A stretch of 64,000 bases of DNA, from NCBI RefSeq assembly GCF_900129425.1, contig NZ_LT670817.1, forward strand, positions 7,153,501-7,217,500, written 5' to 3'. The stretch comes from Bradyrhizobium erythrophlei (GTDB lineage Bacteria; Pseudomonadota; Alphaproteobacteria; Rhizobiales; Xanthobacteraceae). The notes below the pieces were generated by a model, which searched no databases, was not told the DNA's origin, and saw nothing but the letters and a program-made list of their open reading frames with translations. The translations under genes and the position numbers were made by a program. Below are positions 34,521-43,050 of this stretch, piece after piece; positions within the stretch are counted from its first letter, which is position 1, and each line of letters starts with the position of its first letter.

Positions 34521-35336
34521 TTAATGAGCCATCAAGAGCGGAACACGCGCCTCGTGCAGCAGATTGTAGGTCATACCGCCTAGCAACCACTCGCGCAGCC
34601 GGAGATGGCCGTATCCGCCCATGACGATAAGGTCAGCCTTTCGCCGTTCAGCTTCTGCCATCAACCGGGCGCCGACCTCGCTGCGGCGGCTCTTGACCCG
34701 ATGAAGGACGGCGTCGATTCCATGATGCTTGAGATGGTTGACCGCATCGACACCGAGGAGCGCCTCTTCCTCGGTTGGGCGCTCGCCGGTCACGACCACG
34801 ACCGCGACCTCCTCCGCCTTGTGCAGATACGGCATGCTTTCGCCCAAGGCTCGCGCCGCCTCCCGGCTGCCGTTCCAGGCGATGAGGATGCGATCGAAGG
34901 CGATCTTGGGCCGCTCTGTCTCGGGGACCAAATAGAGATGCCGGCCCGATCCGAACAGGACGCCCTCGATCAGCCGCTCGGGATCCATCGTGTCGTTGGG
35001 ACGCAAAGTTACAAAGCAGTCGGCGGAGCGCGCCTCGCGGGCGGCAATCCTGGCGATATCGTCAGCCAGCACATCGAAGCGCCGAATCTCTACGGGGCGC
35101 TCAAGCTGTTGCAGCCGCCTCGCCAGCAACGCCTCGGTTACATCGCCGGCCTCGCGCGCGTGGTCGATCACCCCGGCTGTGGCGTCCCCCTCGATCCGAC
35201 CGGGTAGTGGCAATACATTGAGAAACAGGCCGATGACCACCTGAGCGTCGAGCCATCGGGCTATGTCGGCGACAGCCGCCAGCCGAATTTCGTCGGAAAT
35301 GCCGCCGTCCAACCAAACCATCATATCCTTGATCAT
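34521..35336 (-). CDS. Universal stress protein (UspA family), second copy
   Basis: The 271-residue protein is a tandem-type Usp. The C-terminal ATP-binding signature is GGYGHLRLREWLLGGMTYNLL, close to the other copy at 16952-17785. The N-terminal half starts MIKDMMVWLDGGISDEIRLAAV. A preceding stretch with two near-match anaeroboxes (35488-35501 and 35531-35544) lies 150-200 bp upstream, farther than usual. The cNMP/reductase-like gene follows directly. The gene likely supports survival in low oxygen or starvation, as known for family members. Confidence 0.92.
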   Translation of the reverse strand: MIKDMMVWLDGGISDEIRLAAVADIARWLDAQVVIGLFLNVLPLPGRIEGDATAGVIDHAREAGDVTEALLARRLQQLERPVEIRRFDVLADDIARIAAREARSADCFVTLRPNDTMDPERLIEGVLFGSGRHLYLVPETERPKIAFDRILIAWNGSREAARALGESMPYLHKAEEVAVVVVTGERPTEEEALLGVDAVNHLKHHGIDAVLHRVKSRRSEVGARLMAEAERRKADLIVMGGYGHLRLREWLLGGMTYNLLHEARVPLLMAH

Positions 35337-35849
35337 CCGGGCCGTCCTACATCAGCAGATCGAAAAGGCGGACACACCGCTGCCAGTGTCCATGACATGG
35401 CTTGTGGGCCCTTACTCGATTGCACCGTAGCGATCATGGCTTGTGGATCCTCAAGCGCCATCGTGCCGCGCACGGAGCGGACACCCATTGACGGCTGTCA
35501 GCTTCCGCCGATTTTTCAATGGCGCTGAAATTGACGCTCGTCACGGCGCCGTCTCCGATCCTCTGCCAATCGTCGCTGTTCGCGGAGCTCAAGCGATGGC
35601 AGCCGCTGCTATTCACGTTGTCCCGGACGACAACTTCGACACTGGGTTGTACGCGCCGACATTGGGCAGGAATTCGGCCACTACCCCACCCGAGAAGCCG
35701 CCGAACGGTCGCGCAGGCGATCGCGCAAGAGCGCGAGGCCGAACTCGTCGTCCACCTCGCGGACGGAAAAACGAGCCGAACGCGTTTTGCAAAAAGCTGG
35801 GCCGCCAGATTGTTCCGGCGATGATCCGGCGGAATCGGGCGACGCCCTG
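35337..35849. other. Gene-poor stretch with two orphan near-match boxes
   Basis: No convincing gene was found in these 513 bp; all frames are Arg-rich shadows. Two near-match boxes, TTGACGGCTGTCAG (35488-35501) and TTGACGCTCGTCAC (35531-35544), lie 29 bp apart and are not at the usual distance from any gene. The stretch may hold the remains of a lost gene, a small RNA, or the distal Usp promoter. Confidence 0.4.
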
Positions 35850-36302
35850 TTACACCTTCATGCCGTCGACATGCTCGCGGGTCCATGCCAGCAGTTGAGG
35901 CAGGGGCATGATACCGGACTTGCGCGCAATCTCCCGGCCGCGGTGTACGAGCATCAGCGTCGGTATGCTCTGGATGGAGAACCGCCGCAGCAGTTCCTGT
36001 ACGGCGTCGCTGTCGACCTTGACCAGCCGCAAATCGGGTTCGAGTTGGGTTGCCGCCTGTTCGAAGATCGGCGCCATCGCCCGGCAGGGACCGCACCAGA
36101 TAGCCCAGAAGTCAACCAATAGCGGAATGTCACTGTGCGTTGCGTGCCGGTCGAAGCGGGCGACGCTGTCCAGCGCCGCCGGCCGTCCTTCGTAAAGCGG
36201 CCGGTGACAGGATCCGCACTTGGCGCCATCGCGCAGCCGTTCGCGCGGTAAACGGTTGATCGCATCGCAGTGCGGGCAGACGATATGCAGCGCGGTGGTC
36301 AT
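35850..36302 (-). CDS. trxC: Thioredoxin 2 (TrxC type) with N-terminal zinc ribbon
   Basis: The 150-residue cytoplasmic disulfide reductase has an N-terminal zinc ribbon (CPHC ... CGSC) followed by a thioredoxin fold with active site WCGPCRAMAP and the cis-Pro SIPTL. TrxC-type proteins are usually induced under oxidative stress. The ATG at 36302 has GGAG six bases upstream; the frame is open to 36359, where the exact anaerobox sits 57 bp before the ATG. The zinc ribbon suggests redox-sensitive control of its activity, as known for the family. Confidence 0.94.
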   Translation of the reverse strand: MTTALHIVCPHCDAINRLPRERLRDGAKCGSCHRPLYEGRPAALDSVARFDRHATHSDIPLLVDFWAIWCGPCRAMAPIFEQAATQLEPDLRLVKVDSDAVQELLRRFSIQSIPTLMLVHRGREIARKSGIMPLPQLLAWTREHVDGMKV

Positions 36303-36358
36303 GTGTACTCCGCACAAGGCTCGGTGCTGTAGAATCATGCGCCGCCCGGGAGACCGCA

Positions 36359-36372
36359 TTGACCGGCATCAA
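36359..36372. promoter_or_regulatory. Exact CRP/FNR-type box upstream of trxC
   Basis: TTGACCGGCATCAA is an exact TTGA-N6-TCAA match, 57 bp before the trxC ATG. Confidence 0.7.
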
Positions 36373-36395
36373 TTTTTTCGAAAGCCCGTGTTAAA

Positions 36396-36409
36396 TTGAC
36401 GGACGTCAT
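36396..36409. promoter_or_regulatory. Near-match CRP/FNR-type box facing the rhomboid gene
   Basis: TTGACGGACGTCAT differs from TTGA-N6-TCAA at the last base and ends 114 bp before the rhomboid ATG. Together with the trxC box it makes a divergent two-site promoter. Confidence 0.4.
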
Positions 36410-36522
36410 GGCCGGTTGGGCCTTCTCACCGCAATGTGGGAACCTCAGCAAGATCCGTCAGCCCGAAGCTGAAAGCGCCAGATATTGTCCGGAATCCGTG
36501 ACATGCAGTCGAAGAGGCGCAG

Positions 36523-37263
36523 ATGATCCCGATCCGGAACGCTGTCCCGTCCCGCTACCCGCCGGTGATCACCTGGATGCTGATCGCTATCAATTGTCTG
36601 GTGTTCCTGTTCCAGGACAGCCTCAGCCCCGATGAGCTTGAGCTGTTTTTGCAGCAATTCGCGCTGATTCCCGCGCGCTACTCCGAGGCCTTTGCATCGG
36701 GGGATGCCGATCTGGAGGCCGCGGATATCCTGCCTTTCTTCTCCATGATGTTTCTGCATGGCGGGTGGCTCCATCTGATCTTGAACATGTGGACGCTGTG
36801 GCTGTTCGGTCCGACCATCGAGGATCGGATGGGTCATGCCCGCTATCTGGCGTTCTATCTGGTTTGCGGCTTTGCCGCATCAGTCGCGCACGTCATGTTC
36901 AACCCGACTTCGATCGTGCCCGCATTGGGCGCCTCCGGCGCAATCGCCGGCATTCTCGGCTGCTACATGCGGCTGTTTCCGATGGCGCGGGTGGTCGTGG
37001 TCGTCCCGATCCTGTTCATCCCGCTGTTTTTCAAAGTCTACGCGTATGTCTTTATCAGCCTCTGGTTTCTGATTCAGGTTCAGCAGTCGATGATGGCCCT
37101 CCTGCTGCCGTCCGCCAGCGGAGACCTCGCGTGGTGGGCCCATGTCGGAGGGTTTATCGCAGGGTTCGCACTTGGTCCTTTGCTGGTCCGGTCCCATCAG
37201 GGTTACCGCCCGTATTACGCGGACGAAGGCGTGTTCGGCTTCGATACCAAAGGGCGAATATGA
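36523..37263 (+). CDS. Rhomboid family intramembrane serine protease
   Basis: The 246-residue membrane protein cleaves substrates within or near the lipid bilayer. It has at least six hydrophobic segments, the loop-1 feature LHGGWLHLILNMWTLWLFG, the catalytic Ser in ALGASGAIAGILG and the catalytic His in WAHVGGFIAGFALG. The polar C-terminal tail is short. An AGAGGCG ribosome site lies before the ATG. The SDH-type protease gene follows after 24 bp, so the two proteases are probably co-expressed. The natural substrate is unknown. Confidence 0.93.
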   Translation: MIPIRNAVPSRYPPVITWMLIAINCLVFLFQDSLSPDELELFLQQFALIPARYSEAFASGDADLEAADILPFFSMMFLHGGWLHLILNMWTLWLFGPTIEDRMGHARYLAFYLVCGFAASVAHVMFNPTSIVPALGASGAIAGILGCYMRLFPMARVVVVVPILFIPLFFKVYAYVFISLWFLIQVQQSMMALLLPSASGDLAWWAHVGGFIAGFALGPLLVRSHQGYRPYYADEGVFGFDTKGRI

Positions 37264-37287
37264 GATGTCATGCCATAGGAGGACTCC

Positions 37288-38124
37288 ATGTCGTTCGGTG
37301 ATCTTATCTGGCTTTTCTTCATATTCTCGGCGGTCCAGCCGATGTTGCAGCAGAAGATGCTCGAGGCCATGCGGGTGCGCAAGATCTCGCAACTCGAACG
37401 CGAGCGAAAATCGCGGGTGATCCTGCTGGTGCATCGGCAGGAGACCATGCGGTTCCTCGGGTTTCCCGTCGCGCGCTACATCGACATCAACGATTCCGAA
37501 GAGGTTCTGCGCGCCATCCAGATGACGGACGCCGATGTACCGCTCGACCTCGTCCTCCACACCCCGGGGGGTCTTGTACTAGCGGCGCTGCAAATCGCCA
37601 AGGCGGTTCGTGAGCACAAGGCCAGGGTTACGGTGTTTGTGCCCCACTATGCCATGTCTGGCGGCACGCTGATCGCGCTCGCAGCCGACGAAATCGTCAT
37701 GTGCGAGCATTCCGTTCTCGGTCCAATCGATCCGCAACTTGGAGAATCGCCGGCGGCGTCGCTCATCAAGGTCGTCGAGCAAAAGCCGATGGCCAAAATC
37801 GACGATAAAACGCTGATCATGGCCGACGTCGGACGCAAGGCCATTACGCAGGTCAGACAGGCGGCAAGCGAATTACTGACCCGTCACCTGCCCGCCGAAC
37901 AGGCAACGGCACTCGCAGAAAAACTCTCGGCCGGCATATGGACGCACGATTATCCGATATGGGCTTCGACCGGAAAGTCGCTTGGCTTGCCGGTAAGCAC
38001 CAAGATGCCGAACGATGTTCTGCAACTCCTGACGCTCTATCCGCAACCCGTTCGCATGCAGGGCGGCGGCGTGGAATATCTGCCGGTAGAGCGCCGAAAT
38101 CAGCCTGAAAGCCGTTTCGGATGA
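37288..38124 (+). CDS. SDH-family (ClpP-like fold) membrane serine peptidase
   Basis: The 278-residue protein has an N-terminal hydrophobic segment (LIWLFFIFSAVQPML) and a ClpP/SppA-like fold. The nucleophile is Ser in HYAMSGGTLIALAADEI, preceded by the oxyanion-type LHTPGGLVLAA; later segments include HSVLGPIDPQLG. These features match the SDH (PF01972) serine-peptidase family. A very strong AGGAGGACT ribosome site precedes the ATG. It is in an operon with the rhomboid gene, suggesting sequential cleavage of membrane proteins, which is inference. Confidence 0.9.
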   Translation: MSFGDLIWLFFIFSAVQPMLQQKMLEAMRVRKISQLERERKSRVILLVHRQETMRFLGFPVARYIDINDSEEVLRAIQMTDADVPLDLVLHTPGGLVLAALQIAKAVREHKARVTVFVPHYAMSGGTLIALAADEIVMCEHSVLGPIDPQLGESPAASLIKVVEQKPMAKIDDKTLIMADVGRKAITQVRQAASELLTRHLPAEQATALAEKLSAGIWTHDYPIWASTGKSLGLPVSTKMPNDVLQLLTLYPQPVRMQGGGVEYLPVERRNQPESRFG

Positions 38125-38537
38125 CTACTTCAAAGGCGTACCGATCAGCGATTTTAGATCCCGCTGTTGCACCACACGACCAGGGCCCTCACCCTTGTCC
38201 AATCAAATGCGAAGCTGCCAACTGACAGGCGTTTTACTCCTCCCTGTGAGTCACGAGCTAGATGTTCTGCTCGCGTATGAACGGCCGCTTAGCGCGAGGA
38301 GCGGTCGTCGAGGTTAGAGAGCGAATTAGCTTGCCGTGCTTTGCGTCCTGTATCAGCGAGTGAGGCTATCGGTGACGGCTCCACGCGCAACGCACCCAGC
38401 GATGCCGATTGCCGAGCGCCAGCAATGCACCGCAATCCTCGCGTCACCCACCCCCGCCCTAAAGTTTAGCCCCGCGTAGCTGGAACGATCATGACCAAGC
38501 GCTCGTTAATTTGACTCTGTGGCAAGGAGGCCAAGGT
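38125..38537. other. Gene-free stretch between the protease operon and a small exported protein
   Basis: No gene, repeat or regulatory site could be supported in these 413 bp. Base composition is less GC-rich than neighbouring genes in places. It lies near the transition from the stress block to the mobile element. Confidence 0.4.
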
Positions 38538-38810
38538 ATGAGGATAGTGACCGCGTTCGCTCTCGGAACGGCCATGGTGCTGTGTAACCTGGGGACGTTT
38601 AGTGCCGCAGCCCATGCGCGGAAGGTCAATGTCGTTCGTGAACCACGGGAGAGGCTTGTCGTCACGGTAGTAAGGCCAACTCCTGACTGGGATTCCTATA
38701 TTGTTCCACGATATCGTTATCGCCCTCAAGATGACCGGATTGATCCATACGTCCCGCCCGTAGTGCCGATGGTGAGCTACGGGGCTCAAGAGGAAACGCT
38801 GCCCGGTTAA
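38538..38810 (+). CDS. Small exported protein
   Basis: The 90-residue product has a signal peptide (MRIVTAFALGTAMVLCNLGT, cleavage probably after AAAHA) and a polar mature part with basic KVNVVREPRERLVVTVVRP and Tyr/Pro-rich IVPRYRYRPQDDRIDPYVPP. The ATG at 38538 has AAGGAGG eight bases upstream. The function is unknown. It is the last gene before sequences of mobile-element character. Confidence 0.7.
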   Translation: MRIVTAFALGTAMVLCNLGTFSAAAHARKVNVVREPRERLVVTVVRPTPDWDSYIVPRYRYRPQDDRIDPYVPPVVPMVSYGAQEETLPG

Positions 38811-38873
38811 AGCCGCGCTGCGGGCGGGCTCCGCGCCGCGACGGCGCGTGCTTTCGAAAGGACCAGGCGAACA

Positions 38874-38921
38874 GACAGTTCTCTCTCAGAGACAGTTCTC
38901 TCTCAGAGAAAAGAACCGTCT
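38874..38921. repeat. Tandem 17-bp repeat leading into a hairpin
   Basis: The unit GACAGTTCTCTCTCAGA occurs twice in tandem (38874-38890 and 38891-38907). The second copy pairs with a downstream AGAACCGTCT to form a stem around 38890-38921, with one mismatch. A related hairpin with the same CTCAGAGA in its loop occurs at 39075-39103 inside the next gene. Confidence 0.7.
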
Positions 38922-38947
38922 CTTTGCTAAGTTCGTTCGAGCAGTAC

Positions 38948-39382
38948 ATGAACGACTGCGAGCTCTACAGCGTCGAGGACATGCGGCCGATCAACGAGAC
39001 CCGCATGGCGGCGCGGTGGAAGCTCGGCAAGGCGCTGGCGGCGGTCAAGCGCGGTAATGGTCCTGGGCGCGGCCAAAAGATGCCTCCCTCAGAGACATCT
39101 TTTCGCAAGCTGCTCACGGAACTTGATCTCGACAAAGGCGTCGCGATGGAGGCCCAGCGCATCGGCGCAATGCCGGACGAGGAAATGGCCCCCGCCTTTG
39201 AGCAGGCGCGGAGCGAGGCCAGGCTGCTGCACTACGGCGAACTGATCGTTCGGGCCAGGCCGTGGTGGTTTAAGGAAAGCCGCGTCGCCAACCTGCTCGG
39301 GCACCCGGCCAAACTTCTTACGCTACGCAAATGGTGCGATGCGAACCACAGATCGCGGGCAAAGTCGTCACCACTGTCGTAG
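38948..39382 (+). CDS. Hypothetical mobile-element protein
   Basis: The 144-residue product begins MNDCELYSVEDMRPINETRMAARWKLGKALAAVKRG and contains GRGQKMPPSETSFRKLLTELDLDKGVAMEAQRIGAMPDEEM, then WFKESRVANLLGHPAKLL. The middle segment with GRGQK and helical repeats recalls small phage or plasmid proteins that accompany ParB-like nucleases, which fits its convergent position next to one. A TTG at 38924 is an alternative start. The function is unknown. Confidence 0.6.
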   Translation: MNDCELYSVEDMRPINETRMAARWKLGKALAAVKRGNGPGRGQKMPPSETSFRKLLTELDLDKGVAMEAQRIGAMPDEEMAPAFEQARSEARLLHYGELIVRARPWWFKESRVANLLGHPAKLLTLRKWCDANHRSRAKSSPLS

Positions 39383-39735
39383 CGGGTCCAACGCCGTCGC
39401 CTTCAAGGCGACGAGCCGAGGTCTAAAATTTCTCCGAAAAATTTGGCGGAAAAAATTTGCGGGGATGGGGTGAGATCAGAATTGATATATAGAGAGGCTG
39501 GCCGATCTGGCCCTGGCGGGTAGTACTTGACCCCTATTTTCGCCGGGGCACCGGGGCGCTGGTCCCCGCGTTTTTCTCGAAGTGCTCCTAGCCCCCGCTC
39601 GCTGCCGAAGGTGGCGACGTTGAGTCTTGCCTTCCTGGCCCGGTGTCACCCTGGCGGCGGTCTGCCGGGTCAGGCGATCAAGCCGAAGCAACCGCCTTCG
39701 CCTACGTGTTTGGTCCCGGGAGATTGCGTAGATGG
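39383..39735. other. Non-coding stretch with A/T-rich AAAATTT block
   Basis: These 353 bp hold no supported gene. Near 39424-39455 lies an A/T-rich block with three AAAATTT-like units, repeated in similar form at about 41382-41412 on the other side of the ParB gene. GC-rich sequence (CGCCGGGGCACCGGGGCG) follows. Confidence 0.45.
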
Positions 39736-40818
39736 TCAGCGAGGCTCATGGGGCACATCTTCTTCTGCCTGGCGTGCGTCTGGATGTTGTGGAATTGCTG
39801 CACCGGTGTTCGCATGCTCCAGCCAGATCGCAACGTCGTTCGCGAACCGGGCGACCTCCCGCAGACGGGAGATGATACTTTTTGCCTCACCAGCTTCAAG
39901 AAGAAGCATCGACCGCGCGACCTCGGCAGGTTTTCCGCTCTGGTACAAAGCCGAACATGCATGAAGAACCCTGTTCAGCTGCGTACGTCTCTCGCAGTGG
40001 AGCTGACTCCGGCGCTCAGCCCGGTCGGCGGCCGCTTTGGGATCAGGGACCGGCTTTGGCTTCCATACAGAGGCTCGGTCCGCTTTGGCCTTCACCGCGG
40101 CCTTCACGGCAGACAAAGGCGATCCGGATTCAACGATCAATCTAGCCTGATCTTGCAGCGGGACGTCCTTCGCAAACGCCTCTGCCGCAGACACCTTCAC
40201 CTCCCCCTGCTCCACAGCGCGGATCAAACCAGGGTCACCATGAGCCTTGACATATCGAGCCCGCTGGCCGCTTCGAACGCTGACATTCATGATCTTTGCT
40301 GCAGCTACTTGCGTCGCAGATGATCCGCCAATTGGCGGATGAGACCCCTTTGGCAGGTTTGCTATACCCGCCAACACCATCGCGCGCTGGCTCGCATCCA
40401 GGTGGCGACGCTTGAGGTTCATGCTGATCACGAATCCGAGGGGATCGATGCCCGGATATTCGACGATCCGAGGTTCGATTCCCTTCAAAACGCAGGCGCT
40501 GTAGCGATTCCGGCCATCGATAACCTTGCCCTCATGAACCCAGATTGGCTCGCGTTGACTATGCTTGAGCATATCGTCGCCCAGATCGTTGACCTCCTCG
40601 TCCGTCATCATCGGGAAGATGTTCGCCAGCGGATGGAATTGCAGCTGCGTACCGGCAAGAGGGATCGCGACGGGGTCGGCGGCCTGTGCTTCTCCTTGGC
40701 GGTGTGCTTTTTCGGACGTGTTGCTGCTGCTCTCTGCAAACGCTGTTGACTTGTCACCGCGGGCGCGCGCTTCAATGCAGGTGCCAACTTCTTCTCGAGG
40801 CTGCTCTCGTTCGGCCAT
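39736..40818 (-). CDS. ParB/Spo0J-like nuclease-domain protein
   Basis: The 360-residue protein has a disordered, polar N-terminus (to about residue 50), then a ParB N-terminal domain: PLAGTQLQFHPLANIFPMM, REPIWVHEGKVIDGRNRYSACVLKG, including the GRNRY motif typical of these CTPase-like folds, and a KRRHLDASQRAMV helix. The second half has an HTH-like region (GSSATQVAAAKIMNVSVRSGQRARYVKAHG) and a helical C-terminus. No ParA gene is seen nearby, so it may be a regulator or partition-like protein of the element rather than a standard segregation factor. Confidence 0.85.
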   Translation of the reverse strand: MAEREQPREEVGTCIEARARGDKSTAFAESSSNTSEKAHRQGEAQAADPVAIPLAGTQLQFHPLANIFPMMTDEEVNDLGDDMLKHSQREPIWVHEGKVIDGRNRYSACVLKGIEPRIVEYPGIDPLGFVISMNLKRRHLDASQRAMVLAGIANLPKGSHPPIGGSSATQVAAAKIMNVSVRSGQRARYVKAHGDPGLIRAVEQGEVKVSAAEAFAKDVPLQDQARLIVESGSPLSAVKAAVKAKADRASVWKPKPVPDPKAAADRAERRSQLHCERRTQLNRVLHACSALYQSGKPAEVARSMLLLEAGEAKSIISRLREVARFANDVAIWLEHANTGAAIPQHPDARQAEEDVPHEPR

Positions 40819-41546
40819 GGATGCGCCCTGGGTTTATTTTTGATAGTGGCAAAATGGTCGCGTGAAAGCTGATCTGCCCTTTCGCCGAAGTCAAGATGTT
40901 CAAAAAGAGACTCTGAGAAACCGCTGCAGCACAGCAACAACTTTAAATTTATGATTTCGCGGTGTTCTTTTTGGGATGTCAAACTGTGTGCGATACTACC
41001 CGAGGTCTTTGGATGCGATCTGACATTGAAGAACGAACGCTCGCGCGCAAGGCCAGCACCTCGATTGCGCACCCATGCACATCGGACGAAGCGTGCCATC
41101 TTCTTATCGATACCTTGCGACGCCGGGGTGGTTTGGCGTTATCGGCCCGTGCCCAGGTTCTTATCTTGAGTATTGTAACCGATCACTACTGTCACATTGA
41201 ATCCCGCCGGCGCTGCCTCCACTCCGACAAGAGCATTCACGTAGACGCCAGGGAGCCTCCCAATGCGTTGGAGCGGTACCCGACCAAATCTGCGCCACGA
41301 TCAGCTTGGCCAACAGGTGCCCCTGTGCGGGGTCTGCGGCGCTTCTAACCCGATGGGGTGGACGGTTTGCGACACTGCCCGTTTGAAAAATTTCCGGAAA
41401 AATTTTTTGGCCGGATCTCAACCTGGATGTGGCGGCGCATTGAGACAGAGCCCGTTCGATATAAGAACACCCCCTGCCCGCTCCGGCGGGGCCGGGTGGG
41501 TCAGAGGGTCCATTACAGCTCGGTCGGGCTGATCCTTTGATTGTCG
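40819..41546. other. Stretch without a firm gene between ParB-like and resolvase genes
   Basis: One weak candidate is a plus-strand frame from 41013 to 41348 (about 111 residues, MRSDIEERTLARKASTS...), with balanced codon use at its start but an Arg/Pro-rich end; it cannot be supported firmly. An A/T-rich AAAAATTT block lies at about 41382-41412. The rest shows nothing recognisable. Confidence 0.4.
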
Positions 41547-42140
41547 TCATCGGACCGGTGACGCTGCGACGACCCGTTGCACGACGCTTGTGCCGACGCC
41601 GACGGTGCGACCGATCTTGAGAATGCCCATGCCGCTCTTGCGGAGGCTGAGGATGCGGTCTTCGACGGCAGGCTTCACCTTGCGCCGCCCGAGCTTGATG
41701 CCGTTCTCCTTGGCCCGCGCCAGCCCGGTGTTGACGCGTTCGCGGATGATGCCATGCTCGAACTCGGCGAACACGCCCAACATTTGGAACATCGCCTTGC
41801 CCGCGGTGGTCGATGTGTCGAGACCCTGCTGATGCAGGAACAGATCGACGCCCTTATCGTGAAGGCCCTGGAGGATGCCGAGCAAATCGGTGAGCGACCG
41901 ACCCAGCCGGTCGACCGACCAAGTGGCGACCATGTCGAACTCTTTGGCGTTGACCGCCTTCAGCATTGCATCGAGCCCAGGCCGCTTGTCGCGACCCTTC
42001 GCGCCGCTGATGCCGGTGTCCTCGAACACGCGCACCACGTGCCAGCCCGAACGCTTGGCGACGACCTCCAGCTCACGACGCTGGTTATCGGTGTCTTGTC
42101 TTGACTTACTGACGCGGAGATAGATGGCGATGCGCTTCAT
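41547..42140 (-). CDS. Serine resolvase/invertase family recombinase
   Basis: The 197-residue recombinase has the catalytic Ser in IYLRVSKSRQDTDNQ, the conserved TWSVDRLGRSLTDL with active-site Arg residues, and the E-helix FAEFEHGIIRERVNTGLA. A C-terminal HTH (GMGILKIGRTVGVGTSVVQRV) binds the recombination site. The size matches Tn3-type resolvases and DNA invertases. No transposase was found next to it, so it may resolve dimers of the element or be a remnant. Confidence 0.92.
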   Translation of the reverse strand: MKRIAIYLRVSKSRQDTDNQRRELEVVAKRSGWHVVRVFEDTGISGAKGRDKRPGLDAMLKAVNAKEFDMVATWSVDRLGRSLTDLLGILQGLHDKGVDLFLHQQGLDTSTTAGKAMFQMLGVFAEFEHGIIRERVNTGLARAKENGIKLGRRKVKPAVEDRILSLRKSGMGILKIGRTVGVGTSVVQRVVAASPVR

Positions 42141-42280
42141 GATGCCGCCCTATGGGTAATGGCGGAATCATACGCGATACAGAAAACAATTGTCTAACGT
42201 ATAAGCAAACGACCAAGGAGAAACCCAATAGAACCGGGTCTCCGAACTGCGGTTTTCGTTGATGGTTTTCCGTATGGCCT

Positions 42281-42631
42281 TCAGCGGGGAGCGCGCCGTT
42301 CTGGCGGACCTCTGTGGACCGGCAGCGGCTTCAGCTTGGCCTTGCGCGCCAATGACGTCAGCAGCAGCGCCAGGTCGCGCCCATAGCCCAGCCGCACCAG
42401 AACGTCGCGGGCTTCACGGATTTCCTCCCGCCACATGTCGGTCGAGCGTACCAGCAGTTCGACCAGGCGGAGCTGCTCGGTCTGATCAGCCCCCATCGAG
42501 CGCGATGCATAGATCAGATACCCAATGATCTCGGCCGTCGTGCGGAGCGTGTTGTCGACGTCATCCAACGACAGCGCCTGACCAGCTTGTCTCAGCTCGG
42601 CAACTTCAGCGGCGGTGACCGGCATTTTCAT
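42281..42631 (-). CDS. Hypothetical helical protein of the mobile element
   Basis: The 116-residue product is mostly helical (MKMPVTAAEVAELRQAGQAL ... QTEQLRLVELLVRSTDMWREEIREARDVLVRLGY) with a basic C-terminus. Its start overlaps the end of the DUF5681 gene by 26 bp, so the two are probably translated from one message. The function is unknown. Confidence 0.6.
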   Translation of the reverse strand: MKMPVTAAEVAELRQAGQALSLDDVDNTLRTTAEIIGYLIYASRSMGADQTEQLRLVELLVRSTDMWREEIREARDVLVRLGYGRDLALLLTSLARKAKLKPLPVHRGPPERRAPR

Positions 42632-42983
42632 GCTCTATGATTTTCAGCTTGCCTTGCGGTTCATCGTGCAGCAGTTCGACCGCAGCGCGGAACCTTGCCG
42701 CGAAGGAGACGGCGTCCACGGTGGCGGCCAGGTTGATGTCGATGTCGCGCGGCAACAAGTTCGAGATGATCCGGCAGAACTGTGACGGGTCTTCCGTCGC
42801 GCAGCGACGCAACGCCTCTTTGCCGTGCTCGTTCCAGGCATCGCGCAGGTCTTCAAGGAACGCCTCACCGAGCTTCGAGCGCGCGCCCGGAGGTCTTCCT
42901 GGTCCGGGTTTGCCGCCGATAACAAACCTTCCACCTCGGTCTCTGCGTTCGTCGGTTGTGGCGGTCTCGGTCATGTCGCTCAT
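42606..42983 (-). CDS. DUF5681 domain protein
   Basis: The 125-residue product contains GGRFVIGGKPGPGRPPGARSKLGEAFLEDLRDAWNEHGKEAL, the DUF5681 pattern of a Gly/Pro/Arg loop followed by a helix, found mainly in phage and integrated elements. A second part has ISNLLPRDIDINLAATVDAVSFAARFRAAVELL. The ATG at 42983 (MSDMTETATT) is used; the frame is open to 43055. A packaging or DNA-binding role has been guessed for such proteins but is not shown. Confidence 0.75.
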   Translation of the reverse strand: MSDMTETATTDERRDRGGRFVIGGKPGPGRPPGARSKLGEAFLEDLRDAWNEHGKEALRRCATEDPSQFCRIISNLLPRDIDINLAATVDAVSFAARFRAAVELLHDEPQGKLKIIEHENAGHRR

Positions 42984-43050
42984 GGCCGCGCCATGATACC
43001 TGATCCCACGAGAGACGTGAAGACCGGCTCGCTGGCCGCGAAGAAGTGAG

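Noticed and set aside
35434..36096. Minus-strand ORF of 220 codons across the gap before trxC
   Set aside because: Arg-rich composition without motifs, overlapping the well-supported trxC gene.
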